Below, one piece after another: positions 48,380 to 57,282 of a stretch of DNA of 64,000 nt. A program made the translations under genes and the position numbers. Within the stretch, counting starts at the first letter, position 1; each line of letters starts with the position of its first letter. The notes beneath the pieces were generated by a model. It worked only from the letters and a program-made list of their open reading frames with translations. It was not told where the DNA came from and made no database searches. Source of the stretch: Nocardia flavorosea (lineage in GTDB: Bacteria; Actinomycetota; Actinomycetes; Mycobacteriales; Mycobacteriaceae); the NCBI RefSeq assembly GCF_015477805.1, contig NZ_JADLQL010000001.1, positions 558,001 to 622,000 of the forward strand, given 5' to 3'.

Positions 48380-49479
48380 CGTTGTCCTCCGATCTGTTCC
48401 CGCCACAATCCGGCGAGGATCACCTTGTCGTCGCGGTGGTCGCCGCCCAGGTCGAACATCCATTTCGCGGCGGTCTTGGTGAACAGGTGCACGTCGGACT
48501 CGACCATGAACCCGATACCGGCGTGGACCTCGTGGGCGGCGTGCACCATTTCTTCTGCGGTCTGCCGGGCCTGCTTGCGCATCAGCGCGACTTCCAGCGC
48601 CGCCTCCGCGCCTCCGTCGAGGAGGCGGGCGGCGTCGCGGACGAATGCGGAGGTCAGGTGTACACCCACCGCGATATCGGTGCACAGGTACTGGACCGCC
48701 TGGAACCGGCCGATCGGCCCACCGAACTGCCGGCGTTGCTGTGCGTAGCGAACGGTCCGGTCCAGCAGCGCCAGGCCGGCTCCGTGTACCTGCGCGGCCA
48801 CCAGGACCGAAGCCCTGGCGCGGGCCGTATCGACCGCGGTGTGTGCGGTGCCGCCCCGCGCGAGGACCACGGCGTCGCTCGCCGGTGTCGCGGAGAAGGT
48901 CACCGCGAAGATCGAATGCTCACCGAGGTTCGGCATCGGCTCCACCGCCACCGCCGGTGTGCGGGGTACGGCGAGGAGAACCTTCTCCCGGTGCCCGCCG
49001 TGCGCGTCCGCTGTCGCTTCCACCAGGAGCAGGTCCGCCACATCGGCATAGGGCACCGCAAGTACCGTGCCGTTCAGGACGCCCCCGCGTAGCGTCGGCA
49101 TCGGCTGTCCCCAGGCCGGGTCGTGGAAGGCCGGCACCATCGTGGTGTCGCCCGCTCCGACCGCGGCCGCGAGTTCGTCGCTTGTCGGCGAACTGCACAG
49201 TACAGCCGCGTCGCGCGCGGTGGTGAGTGCCGGTAGCGGGCTGCGCACCAGGGCTCGGCCCGATTCCACGAAAACGGCTGCCGCGCTCGCCAGCCCGGTA
49301 GTCCCGGTGGCACCTCCCCGAGGATCCCCGAGGGTAAGCCAGTCCAACTGGGCGAACTGCCGGACCTGATCGGAAAAGTCGACGGTGCGGTCACGGTCGG
49401 TCAATGGCGACAGGCGCTGGAAAACCGATCGCGCTACCTCGGCGAGGACGTCGTAATCCTCGCCCCAGATCAATTCCAT
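48376..49479 (-). CDS. Acyl-CoA dehydrogenase (FadE), divergent partner subunit
   Basis: A 367-residue FadE with a diverged N-terminal half and standard C-terminal motifs RYAQQRRQFGGPIGRFQAVQ, MRKQARQTAEEMVHAAHEVH and GIGFMVESDVHLFTKTAAKW. Its pairing with the next gene upstream follows the ChsE-type heteromer pattern, one canonical and one divergent subunit. It lies 9 bp after its partner gene. Confidence 0.86.
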   Translation of the reverse strand: MELIWGEDYDVLAEVARSVFQRLSPLTDRDRTVDFSDQVRQFAQLDWLTLGDPRGGATGTTGLASAAAVFVESGRALVRSPLPALTTARDAAVLCSSPTSDELAAAVGAGDTTMVPAFHDPAWGQPMPTLRGGVLNGTVLAVPYADVADLLLVEATADAHGGHREKVLLAVPRTPAVAVEPMPNLGEHSIFAVTFSATPASDAVVLARGGTAHTAVDTARARASVLVAAQVHGAGLALLDRTVRYAQQRRQFGGPIGRFQAVQYLCTDIAVGVHLTSAFVRDAARLLDGGAEAALEVALMRKQARQTAEEMVHAAHEVHAGIGFMVESDVHLFTKTAAKWMFDLGGDHRDDKVILAGLWREQIGGQR

Positions 49480-49488
49480 TCCTAGCTC

Positions 49489-50646
49489 CTATCGCGGAAG
49501 ACCGAGTCCACGGGTGGCGAGCACCATCCGTTTCAGCTGGCTGGTTCCGCCCGCGTGATTCGCGAACGACTGGCGATACCAGGCCTCGGGGGTGCCACCC
49601 AGGGGGGCCCAGCGGGAATCTCCGGTGAGCTGGCTGCCCGGGCCGAGGACACGGTTGAACACTCGGGCGAACAGCGGCTCGTATTCCTTGGCCACGACCT
49701 GTTGCACGGCCCCGCCGTACGGTGTTCGCCGGCCGTTGACGTTGTCGCCGACGACCTCGTATGCCAGTAGCCGCTGTGCCTGGATCATGCGGGCGAGTTC
49801 GGCGATATCGGCGGCCACGGCAGGGTCGTCGTAGACGCCGGGAATTCCGCGGATATGCGCTATCAGTGCGTCGAGGCGCGCCTGCTGCGACGAGTAGATC
49901 GGCTCCACCGTGCCCGATGCATAGAACGCCCCCATGATGTATCGCCAGCCCATCCCCTCGGCGCCGATGAGCGCGTCACGGGGAACCCGCACGCGATCGA
50001 GGTAGGTCGTCGACTGCACTCCGCCGCCGAAATTGCGCATCGGGTGCAGAGTCACCCCCGGCGCCTTCAGATCCACCACGAAGATGCTGATGGCCTCACT
50101 CGGCGACGATTGCGCCGAAGTTCTGGCCGCGACGTAGAGTACGTCCGACATCGGCCCCCACGAGGTGAATGCCTTCTGCCCCGTGATGATCCAGTCGTCG
50201 CCGTCGCGGACCGCACGGGTCCGCAGCGATCCGAGATCGGAGCCGGCTTCGGGCTCGGTCAGCCCTTCGGCCCATAGTGTCCGCATCGACGAAATCGCCG
50301 GCAGCAACGTTTTTTTCTGTTCCTCGCTGCCGGCGGCGAGGATGGTGCCGGCGGCCAGGAAGATACCCACCGAGTTGACCATCGGCGCATCGGCCGCGCT
50401 CAGTTCCTCGAGCAGAACCTGGTTCTCGAGTGGAGATCGGCCGGCGCCGCCGTACTCGACGGGCCAGGTGAGTCCGATCCACCCCCGCGCTGCCACCTTC
50501 CTGCTGAACTCGAGCGCGATCTCCCACCGCTGCGGCGCATCGTCGAACTCGGTGTTGAACGCCTTGTCCGGAGGCAGTTCCGCGGCGAGGAACGCACGGA
50601 TTTCGGCACGCCATGCCTCGAGCTCCGGGCCGAGTGGGCGCCTCAT
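49489..50646 (-). CDS. Acyl-CoA dehydrogenase (FadE), canonical subunit
   Basis: A 385-residue FadE starting at ATG 50646, overlapping the Rieske stop. GWIGLTWPVEYGGAGRSPLE, LWAEGLTEPEAGSDLGSLRT, GQKAFTSWGPMSDVLYVAAR and a C-terminal FANHAGGTSQLKRMVLATRG are present. It should dehydrogenate an acyl-CoA made by the FadD in the same operon, with the following FadE as partner. Confidence 0.88.
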   Translation of the reverse strand: MRRPLGPELEAWRAEIRAFLAAELPPDKAFNTEFDDAPQRWEIALEFSRKVAARGWIGLTWPVEYGGAGRSPLENQVLLEELSAADAPMVNSVGIFLAAGTILAAGSEEQKKTLLPAISSMRTLWAEGLTEPEAGSDLGSLRTRAVRDGDDWIITGQKAFTSWGPMSDVLYVAARTSAQSSPSEAISIFVVDLKAPGVTLHPMRNFGGGVQSTTYLDRVRVPRDALIGAEGMGWRYIMGAFYASGTVEPIYSSQQARLDALIAHIRGIPGVYDDPAVAADIAELARMIQAQRLLAYEVVGDNVNGRRTPYGGAVQQVVAKEYEPLFARVFNRVLGPGSQLTGDSRWAPLGGTPEAWYRQSFANHAGGTSQLKRMVLATRGLGLPR

Positions 50647-51698
50647 CGCGTGATCTCGTCGCCGGCCGGCGCAACCTGGACATCGGTCGCCGCACGCTGG
50701 TCCTCGGCCGCGTGGCCGCGCTCTCCCTCGGGATAGAAGCGCCGCGCCCACTGCCGGATATCGCGGAAACCCACCGCTTCGGCGGTAGCGAGGCCCGGCG
50801 GCTCGGTGTAGCGCTGATGCCGCCAGATCGCGAGATCCGCCTTGACCTGGGCGATCGCGCTTCGCTGCCGGCGCCGCAGCGTCTGTTCGTCTTCGTCCTC
50901 CTTGCCGGCCCATGCCGAGTACCACAGCATCGACTTCTCGTCGTCGATCGGAGTGACGGCGGTCAGACTGCAGATCCGGCCCGCGCCGGCGGCATATGAA
51001 TATCCGAGTCCCACGCCGAGTATGACGGCATCGACACTGCCCTGTACCTCCTCGACGGCGCCCTCGGCATTCTTGCGTTTGAATTTCAACGCCAGGCTGG
51101 TGCGGAAGTCGTACTCGCCGAACACTCGCCGGGTCACCTCGGGGAGTTCGTCGGCGCGGTGCACGTATTTGAAGTGGGCGAAATCGACCCCGTTCTCGAT
51201 GACGTACTGCGGGTGGATCGCCAGGTCCGTCTCGCTGAAGGTGCCTCCGGAGCGAGCGGGGTGGTAATCGTCGGCCGGACCCGAGCCGGTGAACAGTTCG
51301 AAGATGCTCGGCACCTCGTGATCGGGTTCCCGGCCGTCGGCGGCGTGCCATACGAACATCACTCCGTCCCGCTCGACCGCGGTCCACGTTCCGATGCGCC
51401 GCACCCGGTTCGGCTGCTCCTGATACGGAATACAGGTGTTGCGTCCCCGGGGGTTCCACCGCCAGCCGTGGAACGGGCACTGGATGTCGTCGCCGTGGAC
51501 AGAACCCCCGTACGCGAGATTGGCGCCCAGATGTTCACAGAACGCGTTGAGTACTACGAGCCGCCCGGCGTCCGTGCGGTACGCCACCAGGTCACGACCG
51601 AAGAAGCGGAGGGGGGTCACCGCACCGGCACCGAGCTCATCGGACCACCCGATCTGGAACCAGCCCGTGGGTTTCATCGACAACGACATCGACGGCAT
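50643..51698 (-). CDS. Rieske non-haem iron oxygenase, KshA-like
   Basis: A 351-residue oxygenase component. The Rieske cluster ligands are Cys54-x-His56 (FCEHLGANLAYGG) and Cys74-x2-His77 (QCPFHGWRWNPRG). The mononuclear iron motif is NGVDFAHFKYVH. The layout is that of 3-ketosteroid 9-alpha-hydroxylase KshA and related one-component oxygenases (N-terminal GWFQIGWSDELGAG). A reductase such as KshB must be encoded elsewhere. It starts at ATG 51698 with GGAG five bases upstream and is first in its operon, next to the 33-bp palindrome. Confidence 0.9.
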   Translation of the reverse strand: MPSMSLSMKPTGWFQIGWSDELGAGAVTPLRFFGRDLVAYRTDAGRLVVLNAFCEHLGANLAYGGSVHGDDIQCPFHGWRWNPRGRNTCIPYQEQPNRVRRIGTWTAVERDGVMFVWHAADGREPDHEVPSIFELFTGSGPADDYHPARSGGTFSETDLAIHPQYVIENGVDFAHFKYVHRADELPEVTRRVFGEYDFRTSLALKFKRKNAEGAVEEVQGSVDAVILGVGLGYSYAAGAGRICSLTAVTPIDDEKSMLWYSAWAGKEDEDEQTLRRRQRSAIAQVKADLAIWRHQRYTEPPGLATAEAVGFRDIRQWARRFYPEGERGHAAEDQRAATDVQVAPAGDEITR

Positions 51699-51750
51699 TA
51701 CTTCTCCTCATTCCTCGAACGCGAGCGGAACTCCACGCAAGCCAGTGATA

Positions 51751-51783
51751 GCCATCACTGTAGCCATTGGCTACAGTGATGGC
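51751..51783. promoter_or_regulatory. 33-bp perfect palindrome upstream of the Rieske operon
   Basis: Arms 51751-51766 and 51768-51783 are perfectly complementary over 16 bp around one central T; the core is GTAGCCATTGGCTAC. It lies 53 bp upstream of the Rieske start codon. The same core recurs at 51974. The rest of 51699-52130 contains no gene. Confidence 0.8.
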
Positions 51784-51973
51784 AATGCATCCAGGTTGAC
51801 GAACACCGTCGATTGCCGACGCCTTCCCCCGGCTGCGCCGACCACGGCAAAAACCCGGCCAACGGCACTCACAAGCGCTTATAACCGCTATAACACAGCA
51901 TTTCTCGCACATTCCCAGCTCGGCCGAACGTACGCCGAAACCACAAATCGGGTAAACGATATTGACCTCCAAT

Positions 51974-51988
51974 GTAGCCATTGGCTAC
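51974..51988. promoter_or_regulatory. Second GTAGCCATTGGCTAC operator, upstream of the dehydrogenase operon
   Basis: A perfect 15-bp dyad (7-1-7) identical to the core of the 51751-51783 palindrome, with weaker outer symmetry. It lies near the presumed promoter of the divergent dehydrogenase operon. One regulator probably binds both. Confidence 0.7.
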
Positions 51989-52130
51989 CGTGGAGACCTC
52001 TCCGCGAACTCGCCTACGTCAACCATCCAGCGCCGCGACTTCGCGCCGATGAGCATCGGCCGCACGGCACCGTCCAGTCGGTGCGCCGACACATCCCTAC
52101 GCATCCGAGCATGTACAGCGAGGAAAACAC

Positions 52131-53201
52131 GTGAAAGCGATCCTGTTCGACGGCAACCGCAACCGGATCGTCGAGGATATGGAACTCCGAGCGCCGGCCG
52201 AGGGCGAAGTCGTCGTCCGAATACACGCCAGCGGACTGTGCCAGAGCGATTTGAGCGTCGTGAACGGCACCATCCCCTTCCCCGTTCCCGTGGTACTCGG
52301 TCACGAGGGTGCGGGCGTGGTGGAGGAACTGGGCCCCGGGGTGTCCACCCTGCGCGTCGGCGATCACGTGGTGACCTCCACTCTCGCCAACTGTGCCCGG
52401 TGCGCCGCATGCGTATCGGGCCGGCCGACCATGTGCCGGCGTTCCTTCGGCGCACAGGACGCACCGTTCCGCTGGCGCGGACAGCAGGTGCACAATTTCG
52501 CGGCGCTGTCGACCTTCAGCGAACGAATCGTGGTCCGTGCCGTTCAGACCACGGTCATCCCCGGCGATATCCCCTTCACTTCGGCATGCCTCGTCGGCTG
52601 CGCCGTGCTCACCGGCGCCGGAGCGGTGTTCCACCGGGCCGGGGTCGCCCCCGGCGACCGTGTGGCCGTGATCGGGGCCGGTGGAGTCGGATTGAATGTG
52701 CTGCAGGCCGCCCGCATCGCCGGAGCAACCACGATCATCGCCGTGGACACCAACGAGGCGAAGCGCGCGCAGAGCGAACGGTTCGGGGCCACCCACTTCG
52801 TCGACTCCGGTCTCGATGACGCCGTCCAGGCCGTCGAAAGCCTCACCGGCAGCGGTGTCGACCACGTATTCGACTGCGTCGGCGCTCCGGCCACCGTGCG
52901 GAAGGGCGTCGAAATGCTGGACTGGGGCGGTCAGCTCATCCTGCTGGGTGTGCCCCCGGCGGATACCGAACTGTCCGTACCGGCGGGCCGGCTCTACCTC
53001 GACCGATCGGTGCTCGGATGCCGTTACGGCAGCTCACGTCCGGGCGCCGATATTCCCCGCTATCTGGACCTGTACCGATCCGGGCGCCTCCTGCTCGACG
53101 AACTCGTCACCCGCACCTACCGATTCGACGACTTCCATCAGCTCATCGACGACGCGCGCGCCGCCCGGCTGGACCGCGGGGTCCTGACCTTCCCGTCCTG
53201 A
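52131..53201 (+). CDS. Zinc-dependent alcohol dehydrogenase (MDR family)
   Basis: A 356-residue medium-chain dehydrogenase starting at GTG 52131 with GAGG seven bases before it. Catalytic zinc ligands are Cys37 and His58-Glu59 (GLCQSD, LGHEGAG). The structural zinc site is Cys88, Cys91, Cys94 and Cys102. The NAD fold is VIGAGGVGLNVLQAARIAGA, with an Asp (AVDT) that suggests NAD rather than NADP. It should oxidise an alcohol of the same pathway and is first in the ADH-SDR-esterase operon. Confidence 0.9.
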   Translation: MKAILFDGNRNRIVEDMELRAPAEGEVVVRIHASGLCQSDLSVVNGTIPFPVPVVLGHEGAGVVEELGPGVSTLRVGDHVVTSTLANCARCAACVSGRPTMCRRSFGAQDAPFRWRGQQVHNFAALSTFSERIVVRAVQTTVIPGDIPFTSACLVGCAVLTGAGAVFHRAGVAPGDRVAVIGAGGVGLNVLQAARIAGATTIIAVDTNEAKRAQSERFGATHFVDSGLDDAVQAVESLTGSGVDHVFDCVGAPATVRKGVEMLDWGGQLILLGVPPADTELSVPAGRLYLDRSVLGCRYGSSRPGADIPRYLDLYRSGRLLLDELVTRTYRFDDFHQLIDDARAARLDRGVLTFPS

Positions 53202-53237
53202 CCCGAACACCCTGTCCACAACGACGACCGGAGAACC

Positions 53238-54092
53238 ATGACCACCGAGAATCCCGGCACCACCCCATCCGTAGCGGAACTCGTCGAAGCCGCCGAAGAG
53301 ATCACCGACCTGCCGGCGCGGTTCCGTCTCGACGGCCGGCACTACGTCGTCCTCGGTGGCGGCCGGGGAATGGGCCGGCATACATCGCATTCGCTCGCGC
53401 AGCTGGGTGCTCGCGTCGTGGTGGTCGACGCGGACCGGGAACGAGCAGGCGCCGTGGCCGCCGAAATCGGTGCCGGCGCCACCGCCAGGGTCGTCGACGC
53501 AACCAGCGACACCGATATGGCCGCCCTCGCCCGGGATATCGGGAAGGTCGACGGTGTGGTCGACGTTATCGGCATCGCTCGTTACAAGACCCTGCTCGAT
53601 GTCTCCGAACAGGACTGGATGTGGGAACACGATATCGTGCTGCGTCATGCCTGGCTGACCGTCCGCCATTTCGGCCGCCGCTTGGCCGAGCAAGGCTCGG
53701 GAACCCTGACTTTCGTCGCGTCCGTCTCCGGGTTGAGCAGCGCACCGGGCCATGGGGCCTACGGCGTCTTCAAGGCCGGGCTCGTCTCTCTGGTCCGCAC
53801 TGCCGCCGTCGAACTCGGACCGGGCGGAGTGCGTGTCAACGCGGTCGCCCCCGGTTTCGTGCTCACCCCGCGCATGGCCGATGTCCTCGACTCGAGACAA
53901 CTCGAGAACAGCCGGGCAGCCGCACCGCTCCCCCGGCTGACGACGCCGTCCGATATCGCCGCCGGAATCACATTCCTGGTGAGTGACCTTGCCGCCGCGG
54001 TCACCGGTCAGACCCTGGTCATCGATGCCGGCGCGACGTCCAGCTACCCATACCGGATGCAGGGTTTCGAGAGCGGAACCGACGGCCGATGA
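53238..54092 (+). CDS. Short-chain dehydrogenase/reductase
   Basis: A 284-residue SDR with a 30-residue N-terminal extension. It has a modified glycine motif YVVLGGGRGMGRHTSHSLAQ, a DVIGIARYKTLLD segment in place of the usual NNAG, VASVSGLSSAPGHGAY and YGVFK. The lack of NNAG is a mild departure from the classical SDR. The start has GGAG before ATG 53238. It overlaps the hydrolase gene by 4 bp. Confidence 0.85.
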   Translation: MTTENPGTTPSVAELVEAAEEITDLPARFRLDGRHYVVLGGGRGMGRHTSHSLAQLGARVVVVDADRERAGAVAAEIGAGATARVVDATSDTDMAALARDIGKVDGVVDVIGIARYKTLLDVSEQDWMWEHDIVLRHAWLTVRHFGRRLAEQGSGTLTFVASVSGLSSAPGHGAYGVFKAGLVSLVRTAAVELGPGGVRVNAVAPGFVLTPRMADVLDSRQLENSRAAAPLPRLTTPSDIAAGITFLVSDLAAAVTGQTLVIDAGATSSYPYRMQGFESGTDGR

Positions 54093-55006
54093 CCGACGGC
54101 TCCACCCCATCCGCGAAAGAGGGACCAGCGCATAGCGCCACACTGCTGGACATGCTCCCGCCCGAGCGCTACGGCATGCCCGCAACCGCCGATCTCCGCG
54201 CCAGACGTGCGCAGTTCACAGCCGGCGAGTCCGACGAATCCGCGACCGCGACCGAGGTCTGTCTCGGATCGGTCCCCTGCCGCGTTCTCGGCGGCGGCGC
54301 CGGCGCCACCGTGCTGTACCTGCACGGTGGGGGCTATCGGATGGGCAGCGCCGCGGCTTACAGCCGCTACGGTGCCCGAATCGCGCGCACGACCGGCGCC
54401 GAGGTGGTACTGGCCGACTACCGGCTCGCCCCCGAATCTCCGTTCCCGGCGGCGGTGCGCGATGCGGTTTCGGTTTATCTGGAACTCCGAAACCGGCGCC
54501 CCGGCCGTCCGATCGTCGTCGCCGGCGACTCCGCCGGAGGTGGCCTGGCCGCAGCCGTAGCGGTCGCCGCGGCGCGGATCGGTGTCGCCGGGCCCGAGGG
54601 CATGGCCCTGCTGTCGCCCTGGCTCGATCTGCGGTGCGACGCACCGTCGTACACATCGGCCACCGATGCGCTGTTCGACCGCACGACCGCTGTGGGTGCC
54701 CGGGAGGCGTATCTCCAAGGCCACGACGGCGACGACCCGCTGGTTTCCCCCCTGCGGGCCGATCCCGGCGTCTTTCCGCCCGCACTGATCCAGGTCGGCA
54801 CGACGGAAACCCTGCTCGACGATTCGGTCGCCTTCACCGGGCGGCTGGCGGCAGCGGGCGTCTCGTGCCGACTGGAAATCATGGCAGGACGGGGTCATAC
54901 GTGGCCGCTGATCGAACCCGATCACCCGGATTCGGGCACAGCGGTGGAAACATTCGGCGAGTTCGTTCGCCGCCTCGCCGGCAGCGCCCGACGCCGAGGT
55001 GCGTGA
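54089..55006 (+). CDS. Alpha/beta hydrolase, HSL-type esterase
   Basis: A 305-residue esterase. The HSL motif HGGGYRMGSAAAYS forms the oxyanion hole, GDSAGGGLAAAVAV carries the nucleophilic Ser, and LIQVGTTETLLDDSV and GRGHTW provide Asp and His. It should cleave short-chain or cyclic esters. With the nearby Baeyer-Villiger monooxygenase this gives a ketone-to-ester-to-acid route. It is last in its operon; a terminator follows. Confidence 0.9.
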   Translation: MTDGSTPSAKEGPAHSATLLDMLPPERYGMPATADLRARRAQFTAGESDESATATEVCLGSVPCRVLGGGAGATVLYLHGGGYRMGSAAAYSRYGARIARTTGAEVVLADYRLAPESPFPAAVRDAVSVYLELRNRRPGRPIVVAGDSAGGGLAAAVAVAAARIGVAGPEGMALLSPWLDLRCDAPSYTSATDALFDRTTAVGAREAYLQGHDGDDPLVSPLRADPGVFPPALIQVGTTETLLDDSVAFTGRLAAAGVSCRLEIMAGRGHTWPLIEPDHPDSGTAVETFGEFVRRLAGSARRRGA

Positions 55007-55040
55007 TCCCGTCGGATAGTCCGAAGTGGCTACAGGACAG

Positions 55041-55074
55041 CGCCGTACCGGCCCGAGGTAGGGCCGGTACGGCG
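55041..55074. terminator. 14-bp perfect hairpin between convergent esterase and transporter
   Basis: Arms 55041-55054 and 55061-55074 are perfect complements with a GAGGTA loop in the 91-bp convergent gap. Confidence 0.85.
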
Positions 55075-55097
55075 TCCGCTATCCGATCACCGGCGGA

Positions 55098-56453
55098 TCA
55101 TCCGACCTCGAAGGCGGGGCGGCCGACCGGGCGCTCCCTCCGGTCTTCGGCAGGGGCGTCGTCGCCCGCGATTCTCCGGCCCGGCATGGTCATGATCACC
55201 GAGATACCCAGCGCCGCCGCCACAGCGACCACACCGGCGGCCGCATAGGCGTTACCTGTCATATCGGTGAATTTTCCGGCCAGGTAGGGGCCTAGTCCAC
55301 CGCCCAGCGCGGACCCGATGCCGAATCCCATCGCCGCGCCGGTGTATCGCACCGCGGCGGGAAAGGTCGCCGTGAGTGTGGCATAGACGGGGACCGCTGC
55401 CGCACCGGCGAACCCGATGAGGAGCATCTGGCCGAGTGCGGTGACCACGATATTGCCGCCGGTTGCCTTGATCAGGTACATGATCGGGAACATGATGACG
55501 GCGAGGACACCGAGGAAGATCACCATGGTGGCCCTGCGGTCGGATTTGTCGATCAACAGGCCCGCGCCGAATCCGATCGCGATGGAGCAGGCGGAGGCGA
55601 ACGTCGCGATACCTGCGGTGATGCCGGCCGCCATACCGACCTGCTGTTGCATGAACAACGGCATGTACGCGGGCACAATGTAGCCGATGGCCAGTACGGA
55701 GACGCTGAGCCCGGTCACCTTGAGCAGGTTCTTCGCATGTCCGCGGAACAGCGCCCGCACCGGTGCGGTCGGGACTTTGTGATTGTCGGCCAGTTTGCGG
55801 AATCCCGGCGATTCCTCCAACCGGGTACGCAGATACAGGGTGTATGCCATCAGCGGAATCGACAGCAACAGCGGGATCCGCCAGCCCCAGGCTGCCATCG
55901 TCTCTTCCGAGGTCAGCATCGTGGTCAGGGCTACAGCGCCCGGCGCCAACGCTGTTCCCATACCGAAGCCCATCGGGGTCATCGCGCTCAGCAACCCGTG
56001 GTTCGCGACCGACGCATGTTCGGTGACGAAAGTGGCCGAGCCTATTTGCTCGCCCCCCGCGAAGAACCCTTGGAGGAGCCGGGTGAGGACGAGGAGGACG
56101 GGGGCGAGGGTGCCGACGGTCGAATGGGTCGGTAGTGCGCCCATCAAGGCGGTCACCGCCCCCATTCCGGTGATTGTCAGAATCAGGGTGAATCGCCGGC
56201 CGCGCCGGTCCCCGATACGACCGAAGACGATTCCGCCGATCGGCCGGGCGAGAAAGCCGGTCCCCAGGACCAGCAGCGAGTTCAGGACCCCGGTTACCGG
56301 ATCGTCGCTGGGGAAGAACAGCGGCGCCAGGTAGACGATGATGTAGGTGAAGACGATGAAATCGTATGCCTCCACAGCGGTCCCGAGAAAACCCGCCAGA
56401 GATGCTCTGCGTACGGTTTCGCGCGACGGCTCTGCGATATCCGATGTGGTCAT
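55098..56453 (-). CDS. MFS transporter, metabolite:H+ symporter (MHS) type
   Basis: A 451-residue, 12-helix transporter starting at ATG 56453 (GGAG four bases before). AVEAYDFIVFTYIIVYLAPL, the loop GRIGDRRGRRFTLIL, LLQGFFAGGEQIGSATFVTE and a second-half DRRATMVIFLG are present, the MHS family layout (ProP, ShiA, KgtP). These import carboxylates or betaines with protons. It is divergent from the MarR gene with operator C between them, so it belongs to the same regulon as the Opp importer and may carry a related acid. Confidence 0.9.
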   Translation of the reverse strand: MTTSDIAEPSRETVRRASLAGFLGTAVEAYDFIVFTYIIVYLAPLFFPSDDPVTGVLNSLLVLGTGFLARPIGGIVFGRIGDRRGRRFTLILTITGMGAVTALMGALPTHSTVGTLAPVLLVLTRLLQGFFAGGEQIGSATFVTEHASVANHGLLSAMTPMGFGMGTALAPGAVALTTMLTSEETMAAWGWRIPLLLSIPLMAYTLYLRTRLEESPGFRKLADNHKVPTAPVRALFRGHAKNLLKVTGLSVSVLAIGYIVPAYMPLFMQQQVGMAAGITAGIATFASACSIAIGFGAGLLIDKSDRRATMVIFLGVLAVIMFPIMYLIKATGGNIVVTALGQMLLIGFAGAAAVPVYATLTATFPAAVRYTGAAMGFGIGSALGGGLGPYLAGKFTDMTGNAYAAAGVVAVAAALGISVIMTMPGRRIAGDDAPAEDRRERPVGRPAFEVG

Positions 56454-56577
56454 GGCGCTCCTGCAAGATGCGGTGCCTTCGAAACGGCACCGACGGGAGA
56501 TCGAGGAGTGTTTCGGCGGGGACGACCGCCACACATTCCACCGCTTGTTACGAATGCGGTGTGAGGAGGGTAACAAT

Positions 56578-56618
56578 CAATAATTGCTTTCCACAAGCCT
56601 TGTATCCACCAAGAGTTG
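56578..56618. promoter_or_regulatory. Regulon operator C: three CAAKNMTTG boxes, 16-bp period
   Basis: CAATAATTG (56578), CAAGCCTTG (56594) and CAAGAGTTG (56610) are spaced exactly 16 bp apart and preceded by TAACAATCAATA as at 35041. They lie between the MHS transporter and the MarR gene. Confidence 0.72.
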
Positions 56619-56688
56619 CAGTGGGGCTACTATGGACCAACACCAGCCTGCCCACGCAGGCCCACGACCACCCGAAGGAGATACGAGC

Positions 56689-57237
56689 GTGCCCGCTCAC
56701 CCCAGTCACGACCGGCTCGATTCCGAGCAGGACGGTCCCGCCGGACGAACCTGGACCGACGCCGAATCGGACGCCGCGTTCGAGGTGCTCGGCGACCGCC
56801 TCATCGACGTGACCCGGCGGTTCCTCCGCTCGAACCGGCGAGAACGTATCCAGACCAAGCTCTACACGGTCAAGGGTCGCGAACTCGGCCCGGCCCAGAT
56901 CGACGCCTTCGAAGCAGTGGCCCAGGAAGGCGAGATCCATATGAACCGGCTCGCCGCCCGGCTCGGACTCGACCCGTCGACCGTCACCCGCGCCATCAAT
57001 CCGCTGGTCGACCTGGAACTCGTCGAGCGCTACACCGACCCCAGCAACCGGCGGTACGTCCTGCTGCGCTGCACCCCGGCGGGTAAGGAAGCCATCGCGC
57101 ATGTGATGGAGGAGCGCCGGAATGTCATGCGCGAGACCCTCACTCCCATGGACCCGCAGCGCCGGCTGCTACTCGCCGAACTCTTCGACGAATACACCAC
57201 GCTCTTCGAGAACACCCGGGCCGCAAGGGAGAGTTGA
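56689..57237 (+). CDS. MarR-family regulator, probable master regulator of the island
   Basis: A 182-residue MarR protein starting at GTG 56689 (VPAHPSHDRLDSEQD), which has AAGGAG eight bases upstream; the ATG at 56632 lacks one. The winged helix is GPAQIDAFEAVAQEGEIHMN, RLAARLGLDPSTVTRAINPL and YTDPSNRRYVLLRCTPAGKE. It is divergent from the transporter. Operator C lies between them, and the same sites stand before the Opp/FadE and PrpD/lactonase operons, so it is the best candidate for binding all three; this is inference. Confidence 0.88.
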   Translation: MPAHPSHDRLDSEQDGPAGRTWTDAESDAAFEVLGDRLIDVTRRFLRSNRRERIQTKLYTVKGRELGPAQIDAFEAVAQEGEIHMNRLAARLGLDPSTVTRAINPLVDLELVERYTDPSNRRYVLLRCTPAGKEAIAHVMEERRNVMRETLTPMDPQRRLLLAELFDEYTTLFENTRAARES

Positions 57238-57282
57238 CGCCATCAGGTGGGCAGTCGCCGGAAGTACTGCAAATTCTATGCT

